Source: Amycolatopsis camponoti
GTDB taxonomy: Bacteria > Actinomycetota > Actinomycetes > Mycobacteriales > Pseudonocardiaceae
Direction: 5' to 3'
DNA: 64,000 nucleotides
NCBI RefSeq assembly: GCF_902497555.1
Contig: NZ_CABVGP010000001.1
Span: 2,646,501 to 2,710,500 of the forward strand
Made by a program: the position numbers and the translations under genes. The notes below the pieces were generated by a model. That model saw only the letters and a program-made list of their open reading frames with translations. It had not been told where the DNA came from and did not search any database. This document shows, piece by piece, positions 18,382 through 27,837 of this stretch (the stretch's first letter is position 1; each line of letters starts with the position of its first letter).

Positions 18382-19739
18382 TGGGCGACCTCGTACCCGT
18401 TCGACTTCGCGTGGTCGGTGATCGCCTTCTGCCAGTCGGGCAGCAGGGAGACGATCGTCTTGCCGGCGGTCTGGCCGGGGGTGACGGTCGCGGCCCAGAT
18501 CGCCTCCTGGCTGAACTGCCCGTAGCCCCAGCCCGGCCACACCTGCGCGGCGGCCGTCTGCAGCGGTCCGGTGACGTCGCCGGCGTAGTACCCGCTGGCC
18601 GTCTGCTTCGCCAGCCAGGCCTTCGCCGCGCCCGTGTTGGCCGGGTAGCCCGGGGCGACCTGGCCCTGGTAGTCCGGCGCGGTCGTCACCCAGGTCAGGA
18701 AGTCGGTGGCGTCCTTGAGGTTGGCGCTGTGGGCGGACATCAGCCAGGTGCCGCCGCCGACGTTGCCGACCGACGGGGCCGTTTCGCCGGCCCATTGGGG
18801 CATCGGCGCGACGGCGATCTGGCCGGGGGGAGTCTTCAGGGACTCCTGGAAGATCGATCCGCCGAACCAGGACGGCCCCGGCAGCATGAGGATCTTGTCT
18901 CCGGAGTTCTTGTCGAAGTCCGAGCTGAACACGCTGCTGGTGGACATCGCGTGGTTCGCGACCAGCGTGTCGAGCAGCGCCGCCATCCGGGTGCAGGCGG
19001 GGCTCGTGGTGGTCACCTTCACCTTCTTCGGGCCGGTGATCTCGTTGGCGCCGCACTTGCCGGCCCACAGGTAGATCTCCGGGGTGAAGTTGTCCCCGGC
19101 CGTGCCGACCAGGTAGCCGGGGTGCTCGGTGGCGACGCGCTGCCCCAGCGCCTGGTACTCCTCCCAGGTCTTCGGCACCTGGTAGTTCCACTGCCGCATC
19201 AGCGAAGCGTTGTACCAGAGCACGGTCTGGGCGAGGTCGTTGCGCAGGCAGTAGAGCGTGCCGTCCACGGTGCAGGGGGCGTTGGCGCCGGGGGCCCAGC
19301 CGTTCAGCGTGGCTTCGGGGATCTGGCCCTTGTTGAGGGGTGCGGTGAAGCCGGCCTGGACCGCCCAGGAGGTCTCGTTGTTCTGGGTGCTGAACACGAC
19401 GTCCGGCCAGCCGCTGCGGGTGCGGTTGAACAGGCTCACCTTGGTCTGGAGGTAGTTCGAGCCGTTGGCGTCGCCGTCGTAGGTGACGATGTCCAGCTTC
19501 ACCGACGGGTGTTGCTTCTGGTACAGCTGCGCGGCGGGCAGCCGCGTCGAGTCGACCCACACGGTGAGCTGTCCGCCGGTCTGCGGCACCGGCTTGAACT
19601 CGCTCTGGGCGCCGGTACCGCTGTCGCCGTTCCCGCACGCCGTGACCGCGGCGAGGACGGCCGCGACGCCGAGCACCAGTCCTGCGGACCGCCGGCGGCG
19701 CCGGGCTGGTCTCCTGCCTCCGGTGGCTGGGGCTGTCAT
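18378..19739 (-). CDS. CUT1 extracellular solute-binding lipoprotein
   Basis: 453 residues. Basic N terminus, membrane segment and lipobox VTAC (Cys about 35) followed by a Gly/Ser tether. SBP_bac_1-type body: QLTVWVDSTRLPAAQLYQKQ, WPDVVFSTQNNE, PKTWEEYQALGQ and many aromatic residues suited to a sugar cleft. GGAG six bases before ATG 19739. First gene of the operon 19739-13841; it faces the FadR-type regulator at 19961 across a promoter region with a perfect 19-bp palindrome. Ligand unknown. Confidence 0.92.
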   Translation of the reverse strand: MTAPATGGRRPARRRRRSAGLVLGVAAVLAAVTACGNGDSGTGAQSEFKPVPQTGGQLTVWVDSTRLPAAQLYQKQHPSVKLDIVTYDGDANGSNYLQTKVSLFNRTRSGWPDVVFSTQNNETSWAVQAGFTAPLNKGQIPEATLNGWAPGANAPCTVDGTLYCLRNDLAQTVLWYNASLMRQWNYQVPKTWEEYQALGQRVATEHPGYLVGTAGDNFTPEIYLWAGKCGANEITGPKKVKVTTTSPACTRMAALLDTLVANHAMSTSSVFSSDFDKNSGDKILMLPGPSWFGGSIFQESLKTPPGQIAVAPMPQWAGETAPSVGNVGGGTWLMSAHSANLKDATDFLTWVTTAPDYQGQVAPGYPANTGAAKAWLAKQTASGYYAGDVTGPLQTAAAQVWPGWGYGQFSQEAIWAATVTPGQTAGKTIVSLLPDWQKAITDHAKSNGYEVAQ

Positions 19740-19799
19740 GAGCTACTCCACTCCGTCGTGGGGGCCCGCAGGTCTACCTGATCAGGCAACGTCGTCCGA

Positions 19800-19818
19800 C
19801 GATGTGTCCGACACATCG
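19800..19818. promoter_or_regulatory. Candidate operator CGATGTGT-CCG-ACACATCG
   Basis: Perfect inverted repeat with 8-bp arms and a 3-base centre, midway between the divergent binding-protein gene (start 19739, -) and GntR gene (start 19961, +). A second short palindrome, CCTGATCAGG, lies at 19777-19786. Position and symmetry fit the operator of the adjacent FadR-type regulator. Confidence 0.65.
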
Positions 19819-19960
19819 TGCGTTGCCGGCGGGTGTCGTCTATGAGAGTCGGTGCAGGGCCCGTAGTCAAGAGGGAACTTCGGGAAAATGTGTCGTACTT
19901 ATTTATGTCGCCGCGACTCAGATGTATGCTTCATGGTCGCTGAGCGTGAAGGAGGCGGTG

Positions 19961-20740
19961 GTGGACGGCGTGCCCGCATCGATCGAACCCGGTCCGGCCG
20001 GTGGCGACCCGCCCGGGACCCCGCCGCCGACCTCGTACCGGCCGGGCTACGAGCTCGTCGCCGAGCAGATCCTCCGGCTCATCGCCGAGCTGCGGCTGCG
20101 GCCGGGCGACCGCATGCCGACCGAGAACGAGCTGGCGGCGCGGATGGGAACCAGCCGGACCGTGGTGCGCGAAGCCGTCAAGATCCTCTCCGCGATCGGC
20201 CGGGTGCGCGCCCAGAAGGGGCGGGGCCTCTACGTCGCCGACGACGAGGGGATGCTCGGTTCCGCGCACTGGGGCAGCTTGTTCCTGCCGACGGACCTCG
20301 AACACATCTACATGCTGTTCGAGTTCCGCCGCGTCCAGGAGATGACCGCCGGCCGGCTGGCGGCGACCCGGGCCACCCCCGGCGAGCTGCGGTCGATCGA
20401 GGCGGCGGCGGAGACGTGCCGCCAGGGTCACCTGACCGGCGAGGCGGCGCTGTTCGATCGTGGGGACGACGAGTTCCACCTCGGCATCGCGGCGGCGTCC
20501 CACAACCAGTTCCTGCTGGCCGCGGTCCGCGAGGCGCGGCGGCTGCAGCACCAGTCCAGCACGATCGGGCTGCACGGCACCGTCGGCGGACACGCGGCCG
20601 AGGCGATCGACGAGCACGCCGCGATCTACCGGGCGATCCGGGACGGCGATCCGGAGGCCGCCGCGCAGGCGGCCGCGGTCCACCTGGACAACACCCTGGA
20701 GGACTACCGCCGCGAGATCCAGCGGCGCGTCTTCGGCTGA
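19961..20740 (+). CDS. FadR-type GntR transcriptional regulator
   Basis: 259 residues from the GTG at 19961, five bases after GGAGG; in-frame starts at 19922 and 19958 have poorer spacing. After a Pro/Gly-rich lead, the winged helix spans about 35-105 (ELRLRPGDRMPTENELAAR, SRTVVREAVKIL, QKGRGLYVA). The FCD helical domain follows, with FEFRRVQEMTAGRLAA, DEFHLGIAAASHN and EHAAIYRAIRDGD carrying probable ligand/metal His and Asp residues. Divergent from the transporter operon it probably represses; the effector is likely a sugar acid or related carboxylate. Converges on the SGNH gene, separated by the palindromic terminator. Confidence 0.9.
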   Translation: MDGVPASIEPGPAGGDPPGTPPPTSYRPGYELVAEQILRLIAELRLRPGDRMPTENELAARMGTSRTVVREAVKILSAIGRVRAQKGRGLYVADDEGMLGSAHWGSLFLPTDLEHIYMLFEFRRVQEMTAGRLAATRATPGELRSIEAAAETCRQGHLTGEAALFDRGDDEFHLGIAAASHNQFLLAAVREARRLQHQSSTIGLHGTVGGHAAEAIDEHAAIYRAIRDGDPEAAAQAAAVHLDNTLEDYRREIQRRVFG

Positions 20741-20763
20741 GGCCGCGGTGGATCACAGCGGGC

Positions 20764-20811
20764 GGTCGTGAGTGAGAAACAGTGTTCTAACCCTGTTTCT
20801 CACTCACGACC
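20764..20811. terminator. Long palindromic bidirectional terminator, copy 2 (inverted)
   Basis: Perfect 19-bp arms (20764-20782 and 20793-20811, ggtcgtgagtgagaaacag) around the loop tgttctaacc. The loop is the exact reverse complement of the loop in copy 1 at 3422-3469, so the whole element is the same unit flipped. Lies between converging genes ending at 20740 and 20845. Confidence 0.82.
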
Positions 20812-20844
20812 ACCCGGGGGCGGAGCCGGCCGGAAGCTGCCGGG

Positions 20845-22581
20845 TCACAGCCGGGCGAGCGGGACGGCCGCGGCCATGGCGGCGTAGCCCGCGTCGCCCG
20901 GATGCAGGTGATCACCGGAGTCGTAGACGGGGCGCATCGTCTCCGGGTCGGCCGGATCGCGGACGGCGGCGTCGAAGTCGACCCAGCCGTCGAACACCCC
21001 GCCGTTGTCGCGGATGAAGGCGTTGACCTCGTTGCGCGCCGCGAGGTGCGCGTCGCTGCCGCAGGTGCACCCCTTGATCGGGGTGAGCGTGCCGGCGAGC
21101 ACCCGGATGCGGGCCGCGTGCAGCTCGGCGGCGATCTCCTTCAGCCCGGCGATGACGTCGCTCGCGCTGGTGCCGCTGGTGATGTCGTTGATGCCTTCGA
21201 GGACGATCGCGGTCCGCACCCCGGGCAGGCTGATCAGGTCGTGGTTCAGCCGGGCCAGTGCGTTCACGCCCGCGGTGCGGCCGTCGGGGTAGCCGCTGAA
21301 GGCGTCCTGCAGGATCCGGTTGCCGGAGATGCCTTCGTTCACCACGGCGCGGCCCGGCAGGCGCCGGGCCAGGAAGTCCGGCCAGCGGCTGTTCGTGTTC
21401 GGCGTGGACGAGTAGCCGTCGGTGATCGAGTCGCCGAACGCGACCACGGCGCCACCGCCCGGTCCGGTCACATCGATCCCGGACAGGATCGTCCAGAAGC
21501 CGAACGTGCCCGCGGACGGGAACGCGACACCGTCACCGGTGTGGTCACCGGTGCCGTCGGCCGTGGTGTACATCTCCTGCAGCGCGACGCTGTGCATCGG
21601 CGCATTGGTCACGGTTCCCTTCAAGTACAAGCTCACCAGCAAGTCCGCGTCGGCGGGCACGGTGAACGGCAGCGGGTCGCTGACCGCCTGGCCACCCGCC
21701 GGCAGCGCGGCCTCCCGCCGTCCGCCGAAGGTGAGCGTCACCGGCGTGCGGGCCGGAACCGCGCCGACGCTCCGGACCGCGATGGTCGCGTGCCCGACGA
21801 CCAGCGGCCCGGGGTCGTAGGCGTTGTCGAGCCGGATCCGCACCTGGGAGCCGCCGCGGCTGGTGTGCTCCACCATCCGCAGCGTGCGTTCGGTCCACGG
21901 CCCGGCGGCGAGCCCGTCGTCCGTCGCCGTGGCCCACGTCGGCGTCCAGGGCCCGGCCGTGGGCCGGGTGCCGATCGAGAAGACGTGCAGCCGCCCGCCC
22001 GAGCCGGTCTTCGGCAGGGTGAGCGCGGTGACCGGGACGCCCGGGTCGAGGGGGATGGAGACGGTGTAGAGCTTGGCGGGGACCGCGTTCGGGCCGTCGG
22101 GGGTGTTCCACCGCGGGAACGCCACGGTCAGCCGGCTGCCCGGCCCGACGATCCAGTCGGGCGCGGCCAGCCGGTAGTCCTGGGTGTGGCCGTCGGCGTA
22201 CTCGAGCGTTCCCGTGCCCTCGGTGCCGGCGCCCGTGCTCGTCACGAGGAACGACAGCGCCGCACCGGCGAACCGGCCGCGGATGCGCTGGCCGTCGGCG
22301 ACGACGTTGTCCGGGCTTCCCGGCGCGGCGGTGGGCAGCCGGAGCTGCGCGCCGTCGACCGTGACGACCCGGCCGCGGTCCCAGCCCGCGGCCGTGCGGT
22401 CTTCCGCGATCAGGCTGTGTCCGCTGCCGTCGAAGTCGGCGGCCGTCGGCACGGCGGCCGGGCTGGTACTGGCGTTGTCGAACGCCGACGCGAGGTCGGG
22501 ATAAGTGACGGCCGCGACCGCCTGGGCCGCCGGGGCGAGCAGCCCGGCCGCCAGCAGTGCGGTGAGCAGGATCCGCTTCAC
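20845..22581 (-). CDS. Secreted SGNH/GDSL-family esterase
   Basis: 578 residues; GTG 22581 with GGAGG six bases upstream. Signal peptide about 1-23 (cut after AQAVA). An N-terminal beta-rich region (about 25-375) precedes the SGNH hydrolase domain. Catalytic blocks are intact: GDSITDG with Ser385, the glycine in GISGNR, Asn about 465 in GINDIT and the D557/H560 pair in GDHLHPGD. Extracellular; removes an ester such as acetyl from a polysaccharide or oligosaccharide. It follows the GH78 gene by 15 bases and closes the carbohydrate operon, so deacetylation of pectic rhamnogalacturonan is plausible but unproven. Confidence 0.88.
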   Translation of the reverse strand: MKRILLTALLAAGLLAPAAQAVAAVTYPDLASAFDNASTSPAAVPTAADFDGSGHSLIAEDRTAAGWDRGRVVTVDGAQLRLPTAAPGSPDNVVADGQRIRGRFAGAALSFLVTSTGAGTEGTGTLEYADGHTQDYRLAAPDWIVGPGSRLTVAFPRWNTPDGPNAVPAKLYTVSIPLDPGVPVTALTLPKTGSGGRLHVFSIGTRPTAGPWTPTWATATDDGLAAGPWTERTLRMVEHTSRGGSQVRIRLDNAYDPGPLVVGHATIAVRSVGAVPARTPVTLTFGGRREAALPAGGQAVSDPLPFTVPADADLLVSLYLKGTVTNAPMHSVALQEMYTTADGTGDHTGDGVAFPSAGTFGFWTILSGIDVTGPGGGAVVAFGDSITDGYSSTPNTNSRWPDFLARRLPGRAVVNEGISGNRILQDAFSGYPDGRTAGVNALARLNHDLISLPGVRTAIVLEGINDITSGTSASDVIAGLKEIAAELHAARIRVLAGTLTPIKGCTCGSDAHLAARNEVNAFIRDNGGVFDGWVDFDAAVRDPADPETMRPVYDSGDHLHPGDAGYAAMAAAVPLARL

Positions 22582-22596
22582 GAGGTCCTCCCGGGA

Positions 22597-25500
22597 TCAG
22601 GCGCAGTGGTGGGCGGTGAACTTCGAGGTTCCGGAGCCGATCGGGATCCGCTGGCCGGTGGGCAGGGTGACGGTGGCGGTCGTATTGGCGGGCACGGTGA
22701 CGGTGAGGTCGAAGCGGCAGCCGGTCTGCGTCCACTCCGAGGCGACCAGGCCGCGGACCGTGTCGATCGACGCGGCCACGTGCCCCAGCCCGGCGGGCAC
22801 CTGCGGGGCGATCGCGATCGACGCGTATCCCGGCGCCGCGGGCGTGATGCCGGCGAACTGCGTGTAGAAGGCGGCGTTGATCCCGGCGAACATGGCGTGG
22901 TCGTGGGTTTCCATGCCGGACTCGTAGGTCCACTGCTCCCACGGCGTCGTCGCGCCGCGGCCGATCTCGTAGCCGAAGCCCGGGTAGGTCTTCTGGCGCA
23001 GCACGGCCAGGGCGACGTCGATCCGGCCCGCCTTCGCCAGGGCCTCGGGCAGGTAGCGGGTGCCGAAGATCCCGGTGTCGAGGTGCCCGCCGTCCTTGGT
23101 CAGGATCGTGTCGACGAGCTTCGCGCCGACCCCGGCCACCTTGTCCGGCGGCACGATGCCGAAGGCCAGCGGGAGGACACTGGTCGTCTGGCGGCCGTCG
23201 CCGTAGGTGGTCCCGTCGAGGAAGTGCGCGTTGAACGCCGCGGCGATCGCGGTCGCCAGGTCCGCGAAGTGCGTCGCGTCGTCGGTCTTTCCCAGTGCTC
23301 GCGCGGCTTTCGCGACGTCCTCGGCCTGCCGGTAGGACAGCGCGGTGTTGACCAGCGAGCGCTCGCTGAAGCACGCTCCCGCGGACGGGTTTCCCTGGCC
23401 CCCGTCGGCGTTCGGGCTCCGGTCGGGCGGGCACCAGTCGCCGAACCCGCGGTCTTCGGGCCAGATCAGGCCCGGGTAGGCGGCGGCGTTGGTGTCCACG
23501 AACGTCTTCATCGCCGGGTAGGCGGCGGCGAGCCGCGGGAGGTCGCCGTACTGCTCGTAGAGCGACCAGGCCAGGTCGACCGAGCCGCCGCCCATGTCCG
23601 GCAGCTGCGCGTTGCCGTCGTCGGTGGGCAGCGCCGTGCCGGGCGGCAGGTCGAGCAGGTACTTGCCGTAGAAGGTGTCCATGCCGAAGTCGAGGACGGA
23701 CGCGTCGTGATAGGCCTGCACGTCCATGCCCGGCGGCGTCCGTTCGTCGCGGACCGGGTTGTCCGTCGGCAGGCTCATCGAGTTGTTCAGGACCGCCCGC
23801 CGGTTGTTCGCCCAGATCGTGTTCAGCAGCGGATCGGACGTCTCGACGTGCCCGGTCGCGGCGACGTCGGCGTGCACGACCCGGCCGGCGACGCTGCCGA
23901 GGTCCGGTGTTCCCGGGAAGCCGGTGAGCTCGAGGTAGCGGAAGCCGTGGTAGGTGAACCGCGGCTCGTAGACCTGCACGCCGCGCGCGGGGCCGAGCGT
24001 GTACGAGTCGGTCGACGCGGCGTTGCGGTTGGTCGTGGTGTCGAGCGTGCCGTCGGGTTCGAGCTCCTCCGAGGTGCGCATCCGCACGGTCGTGCCGGCC
24101 GGCCCGGCGACGCGGAGCTGGGCCCAGCCCGCGAAGTTCTGCCCGAAGTCGTAGACGTACACGCCCGGGCGAGGCTGCTTCACCGACACCGCGCGCAGGG
24201 TCTGCGCCACCCGGATCGGCGGTGCGGTCGACGCGGTGAGCGACGGGCTCGGCGCGGTCGCGGCCCGCACCGGGTGCCAGGCCGAGTCGTCGAAGCCCGG
24301 CCGGTCCCAGCCGTCCTGGGCGAGCCGGGCGTCGTAGCTCTCGCCCGCGTAGAGGTCGTTGGCCGTCACCGGGCCGTCCGACCAGCGCCAGGATTCGTCG
24401 GTGGTGATCGTCCGGCGGCTCCCGTCGGCGAAGGTGACGACCAGCGCGGCGATTCCCTGTTTCGGCCCGGTCCAGCGGAAGCCGTACTGGCTGAAGCGGG
24501 GCCCGTATCCGTTGCCCAGCCACAGGCCCGCGGCGTTCCGTCCGATGTGGACCTGGTTCGTCACGTCGAAGGAGTCGTAGAGGGTGCGCCGGTCGTAGGG
24601 CGTGCTGCCCGGCGCCAGCACCTGGTCGCCGACCTTGCCGCCGTTGAGGTGCAGCTCGTAGAAGCCGAGGCCGTAGACGTAGGCGCGGGCGCTCGCGACG
24701 GGCTTGTCCAGGACGAACTCGTGACGCAGCAACGGCGCGTCCGGCGACTGGGCGAGCAGCAGCGGGTCGCCCTGGGGTTCGAGCATCCCGTCGGTGACGG
24801 TGGCCCCGGGGAACCGGGCGTCCGGAGTGGACGAGAAGTCGTCGGAGAACAACGGTGTGCCGTCGAGACCGTGCACGGCCAGGTTGTCGAAGGCGGCGGC
24901 TTCGGGCACCCCTTGGCTGATCGACGTGCGGAACCCGACGGTGCCCGCGCGCACGGCGTCGACCGTCCGCGAGTCGACCTGCGTGCCGTCGACGGCCGTG
25001 ACGACGGTGGCTCCCCGCGCTTCGATCCGCAGGTGGTGCGGGGCGTTGACGGTCTGCGGGGTGATGACCGCGCTCAGGTCGGTTTCCCCGAGGAGCGCGA
25101 AGGATCCGTGGCTCTTGGCGTGCGGCCGCAGCAGCACCTTGCCCGGGGTGGTGGCGGCGTTCACCTGCCACATCAGGAAGTCGTCGGGTCCGGTGGCCCG
25201 GAAGACCACGCTCGCGGCCGCGGCCTTGATCGTGAAATCGATGTCCAGGACGAAGTCCTGCCAGGCGTAGGCTCCGCCGGTGTCCGGCGTGATCCAGGCG
25301 GCGCCGCCCCAGTCGGCCGGCTGCGCGGGCCCGATTTCCCACCACGTCGTCGCGGCCGCGGCCGGGGAACCGCCGTCGGCTCCCCACACTTCGACGGTCC
25401 AGTAGTTCCGCTTTCCCACCGCGGCAACGGGTCCGCGGTAGGGCACGCCGACGGAACCGGCGCTCGCGACCTTGCCGCTGTCCCAGACGTCGGCGCGCTT

Positions 25501-25758
25501 TTCGGTGAGCAGGCGCGGATCGGTGGCGACGAGGATCCGGTACGCCGTCTGCCGGGCGCCGGGTCGTCCGGAGCGCAGTTTCCAGCTCAGCGCCGGCGCG
25601 CTGCTCGCCGCCAGGGGAGTGGTGACGTTGCCGGCGCGCAGGTCGAACGCCTGGAGCGTGGAGTCGTGCGCCACCGCATCGGCGGGCGACGCCGCGAGCG
25701 AGACGGAAAGCAAGGCGGTCAACAGAACGAGCACGGCTCGTGGGCGGTGACCGGACAT
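22597..25758 (-). CDS. Secreted alpha-L-rhamnosidase, GH78
   Basis: 1053 residues from ATG 25758 (GGAG upstream). Signal peptide about 1-28 (cut after SPADA). Modular order fits GH78: N-terminal beta domains with ALSWKLRSG, a lectin-like concanavalin insert (about 200-320), the rhamnosidase N domain (YVYGLGFYELHLNGGKVGD), then the (alpha/alpha)6 catalytic domain with NPVRDERTPPGMD holding the likely general acid and YEQYGD/WPEDRGFGDW, and a C-terminal beta domain (LGHVAASIDTVRG). Cleaves terminal alpha-L-rhamnose from pectin side chains, saponins or flavonoids outside the cell. A LacI-type palindrome lies 59 bases upstream of the start. Confidence 0.93.
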   Translation of the reverse strand: MSGHRPRAVLVLLTALLSVSLAASPADAVAHDSTLQAFDLRAGNVTTPLAASSAPALSWKLRSGRPGARQTAYRILVATDPRLLTEKRADVWDSGKVASAGSVGVPYRGPVAAVGKRNYWTVEVWGADGGSPAAAATTWWEIGPAQPADWGGAAWITPDTGGAYAWQDFVLDIDFTIKAAAASVVFRATGPDDFLMWQVNAATTPGKVLLRPHAKSHGSFALLGETDLSAVITPQTVNAPHHLRIEARGATVVTAVDGTQVDSRTVDAVRAGTVGFRTSISQGVPEAAAFDNLAVHGLDGTPLFSDDFSSTPDARFPGATVTDGMLEPQGDPLLLAQSPDAPLLRHEFVLDKPVASARAYVYGLGFYELHLNGGKVGDQVLAPGSTPYDRRTLYDSFDVTNQVHIGRNAAGLWLGNGYGPRFSQYGFRWTGPKQGIAALVVTFADGSRRTITTDESWRWSDGPVTANDLYAGESYDARLAQDGWDRPGFDDSAWHPVRAATAPSPSLTASTAPPIRVAQTLRAVSVKQPRPGVYVYDFGQNFAGWAQLRVAGPAGTTVRMRTSEELEPDGTLDTTTNRNAASTDSYTLGPARGVQVYEPRFTYHGFRYLELTGFPGTPDLGSVAGRVVHADVAATGHVETSDPLLNTIWANNRRAVLNNSMSLPTDNPVRDERTPPGMDVQAYHDASVLDFGMDTFYGKYLLDLPPGTALPTDDGNAQLPDMGGGSVDLAWSLYEQYGDLPRLAAAYPAMKTFVDTNAAAYPGLIWPEDRGFGDWCPPDRSPNADGGQGNPSAGACFSERSLVNTALSYRQAEDVAKAARALGKTDDATHFADLATAIAAAFNAHFLDGTTYGDGRQTTSVLPLAFGIVPPDKVAGVGAKLVDTILTKDGGHLDTGIFGTRYLPEALAKAGRIDVALAVLRQKTYPGFGYEIGRGATTPWEQWTYESGMETHDHAMFAGINAAFYTQFAGITPAAPGYASIAIAPQVPAGLGHVAASIDTVRGLVASEWTQTGCRFDLTVTVPANTTATVTLPTGQRIPIGSGTSKFTAHHCA

Positions 25759-25816
25759 GAACACTCCATTCGCGAGTCGACTCCGTCGTCGGCCTTGGCG
25801 GTGATGTCCATCGGCG

Positions 25817-25830
25817 TTGAAACGTTTCAA
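25817..25830. promoter_or_regulatory. LacI-family operator TTGAAACGTTTCAA
   Basis: Perfect 14-bp palindrome 59 bases upstream of the GH78 start, inside the 156-base gap between GH127 and GH78. The core TGAAACGTTTCA is a classic LacI/GalR-family operator form. The same-strand LacI gene at 32934 is the obvious candidate to bind it. It implies an internal promoter for GH78 and the SGNH gene. Confidence 0.75.
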
Positions 25831-25914
25831 GCAATTTTAGCAGCACGGTTACTCGTCGCCCAGGTTGTCCACGAGACAGAAAGCCGGAAACGATTCCGGC
25901 GCCCTGGTACGGGC

Positions 25915-27837
25915 TCACTCCGGCCGGTCACCCTCGCCGCGAGCGGTTTCGCCGACCGGCAGCCAAACCCGCATCGCCGTCGGCCCCCGCTCCGCCCACC
26001 GGTGGTACGGCACGAGCTCCAGCTCGAACGCCGCACCCCTCTCGGACGTCCCCGGCGACCCGTAAGGCCACGAACGTTCGCCACCGGCCACCGCACGCGC
26101 CCGCGCCAGCACCCGGCCGTCGCGTTCGGTCAAGCCCGCCGGGTGCACCTCCACGTCGTCGAGCCGGATGCCCGGCAGGTCCAGTGACTCCGCGCAGAGC
26201 ACCAGTGGCCCGCGCTCCACGGCGACGCACCCGCGAACCGCGTCGACGCGCCGGCCGGGCCAGGTGAACCGGGGACGCAGCGGGAGGCGCAGCCGCAGTG
26301 CCTCGCCCGCCGTGAACACCCGGTCCACGGTCACCAGGCCGGGTGCGACCGGCCGTTCGCCGCCGTCGTCGAGCACCGCGCCGGACGCCCACGGCGGGAC
26401 GCGCAGCCGCAGGGCCACCGGATCCCGGGGGGCCGACAGCACGCGGATCGTCACCTCGCCGTCGTCGGGGTACGCCGTGGCGACCTCGATCGCGAACCGG
26501 CCGCCCGCCAGGTCCGTGGTGACGCGGGACGGCGCGTACTGGAGCAGCGTCAGGTCACGTTCCCCGGCCGAGGCCAGGTAGGTGTGCCACGACGCGAGCG
26601 TGCGGGCCACGTTCGTCGGGCAGCACGACACGTCGAACCACGCCGCGCGGGACCCGCCCTCGGCGCGGGGGCTCACGGTCGCGTCGTCGCCCGGTTTCCC
26701 GGGCGCCCGCTGGTGGAGCGGGTTGGCGTAGAAGAACGCCTTCCCGTCGGAGCGCGGGGACGTCGCGATGATGTTGTAGAACGTGCGCTCCATCAGGTCG
26801 GCGTACCGGACGTCGCCGGTCGCCAGGTGGAGCCGCCACGACACCATGATCGACGCGACGCCCGCGCAGGTCTCGCAGTACGCGCGGTCCGGCGGCAGTT
26901 CCCAGTCCTCGCCGAAACCCTCGTCCTGGTGCCGGGAGCCCATGCCGCCGGTCAGGTACGTGCGCCGCGCGACGGCGTGCTCCCACTGCCGTTCGATCGC
27001 GTGGAGCAGCGGTGCGTCGTCCAGCTCGACGGCGACGTCCACCGCGGCCGCGGCGAGGTAGAGCGCGCGCACCGCGTGGCCCCGGAACGTCGTGGCTTCC
27101 CGGATCGGGACGTCGTCCTGGAAGTACGCCCGGCCCAGCGGGATGTCGCGCAGGGTCCCGTGGCCGCGCCGGTCGAGGAACCGGCGTGCCTGCTCGACGT
27201 ACCGGCTTTCGCCCAGTGCCCGGCCGAACTCCGCGAGCCCGGCCTCGATCTCCGGGTGGCCGCAGATCCCGGCGGTCGCGAACACGTCGCAGACGTGGTC
27301 GGCGGCGCGGCGGGCGATGTCGACGAGGTCGCCGTCCCCGGCGGTCCGCAGCCGGGCGACCGCGGCCTGCAGCAGGTGGCCGGTGTTGTACAGCTCGTGG
27401 CCGTCCTCCAGGTCGCGGTAGCGGGGAGGCCGGCCGGGGTGGCCGAAGCACGTGTTCAGGTAGCCGTCGGCGTCCTGGGCCCGGCCGACGCGGGCGGTGA
27501 GCCGGCGGATCGACTCGTCGAGCCCCGGCGCGCCGGATCGGCCGTGCTCCCAGCACATCGCCTCGATCAGCTTGTAGACCTCGGAGTCCGAGAACGGCCA
27601 CCCGGGCCGCTCCGGGCCGGTCGTGCCGTCGGCGACCCGGTCGAAGTTGGCGAGCCAGCCGAGCTTTTCCATCCACCGTTCGCAGTGCGCGAGGGTTTCG
27701 GCCGCGTTCGTCTCCTGCCGCCGCGCCCAGAACCCGCCCGTCAGCGTGACCTCCTTCAGGCCGAGCGGGCGCCGGTCGCCGCGGGAGGGCACGACGGGAC
27801 GGCCGCCCGCCGGGTCGGTGCCGAGCACGGTGGTCAC
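25915..27837 (-). CDS. GH127-type beta-L-arabinofuranosidase (DUF1680)
   Basis: 640 residues, standard for the family. No signal peptide, so cytoplasmic. The zinc site of GH127 is visible: E322 and C324 (YCETCAG) plus C405-C406 (SCCPTN); a Cys of the pair is the nucleophile in studied enzymes. The (alpha/alpha)6 domain carries DGYLNTC, YNTGHLLQAA and HAVRALYL; the C-terminal beta domains include LRLRVPPWA and VAVERGPLVLCAE. GTG 27837 overlaps the GH31 stop. Removes terminal beta-L-arabinofuranose from hydroxyproline-rich glycoproteins or pectic RG-II-type side chains after import by the upstream ABC system. Confidence 0.92.
   Translation of the reverse strand: MTTVLGTDPAGGRPVVPSRGDRRPLGLKEVTLTGGFWARRQETNAAETLAHCERWMEKLGWLANFDRVADGTTGPERPGWPFSDSEVYKLIEAMCWEHGRSGAPGLDESIRRLTARVGRAQDADGYLNTCFGHPGRPPRYRDLEDGHELYNTGHLLQAAVARLRTAGDGDLVDIARRAADHVCDVFATAGICGHPEIEAGLAEFGRALGESRYVEQARRFLDRRGHGTLRDIPLGRAYFQDDVPIREATTFRGHAVRALYLAAAAVDVAVELDDAPLLHAIERQWEHAVARRTYLTGGMGSRHQDEGFGEDWELPPDRAYCETCAGVASIMVSWRLHLATGDVRYADLMERTFYNIIATSPRSDGKAFFYANPLHQRAPGKPGDDATVSPRAEGGSRAAWFDVSCCPTNVARTLASWHTYLASAGERDLTLLQYAPSRVTTDLAGGRFAIEVATAYPDDGEVTIRVLSAPRDPVALRLRVPPWASGAVLDDGGERPVAPGLVTVDRVFTAGEALRLRLPLRPRFTWPGRRVDAVRGCVAVERGPLVLCAESLDLPGIRLDDVEVHPAGLTERDGRVLARARAVAGGERSWPYGSPGTSERGAAFELELVPYHRWAERGPTAMRVWLPVGETARGEGDRPE

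Noticed and set aside
20902..26187. Plus-strand open frame of 1761 codons across SGNH and GH78
   Set aside because: Composition is a shadow of GH78 and SGNH on the minus strand; no domain motifs, and both real genes have signal peptides and catalytic residues.
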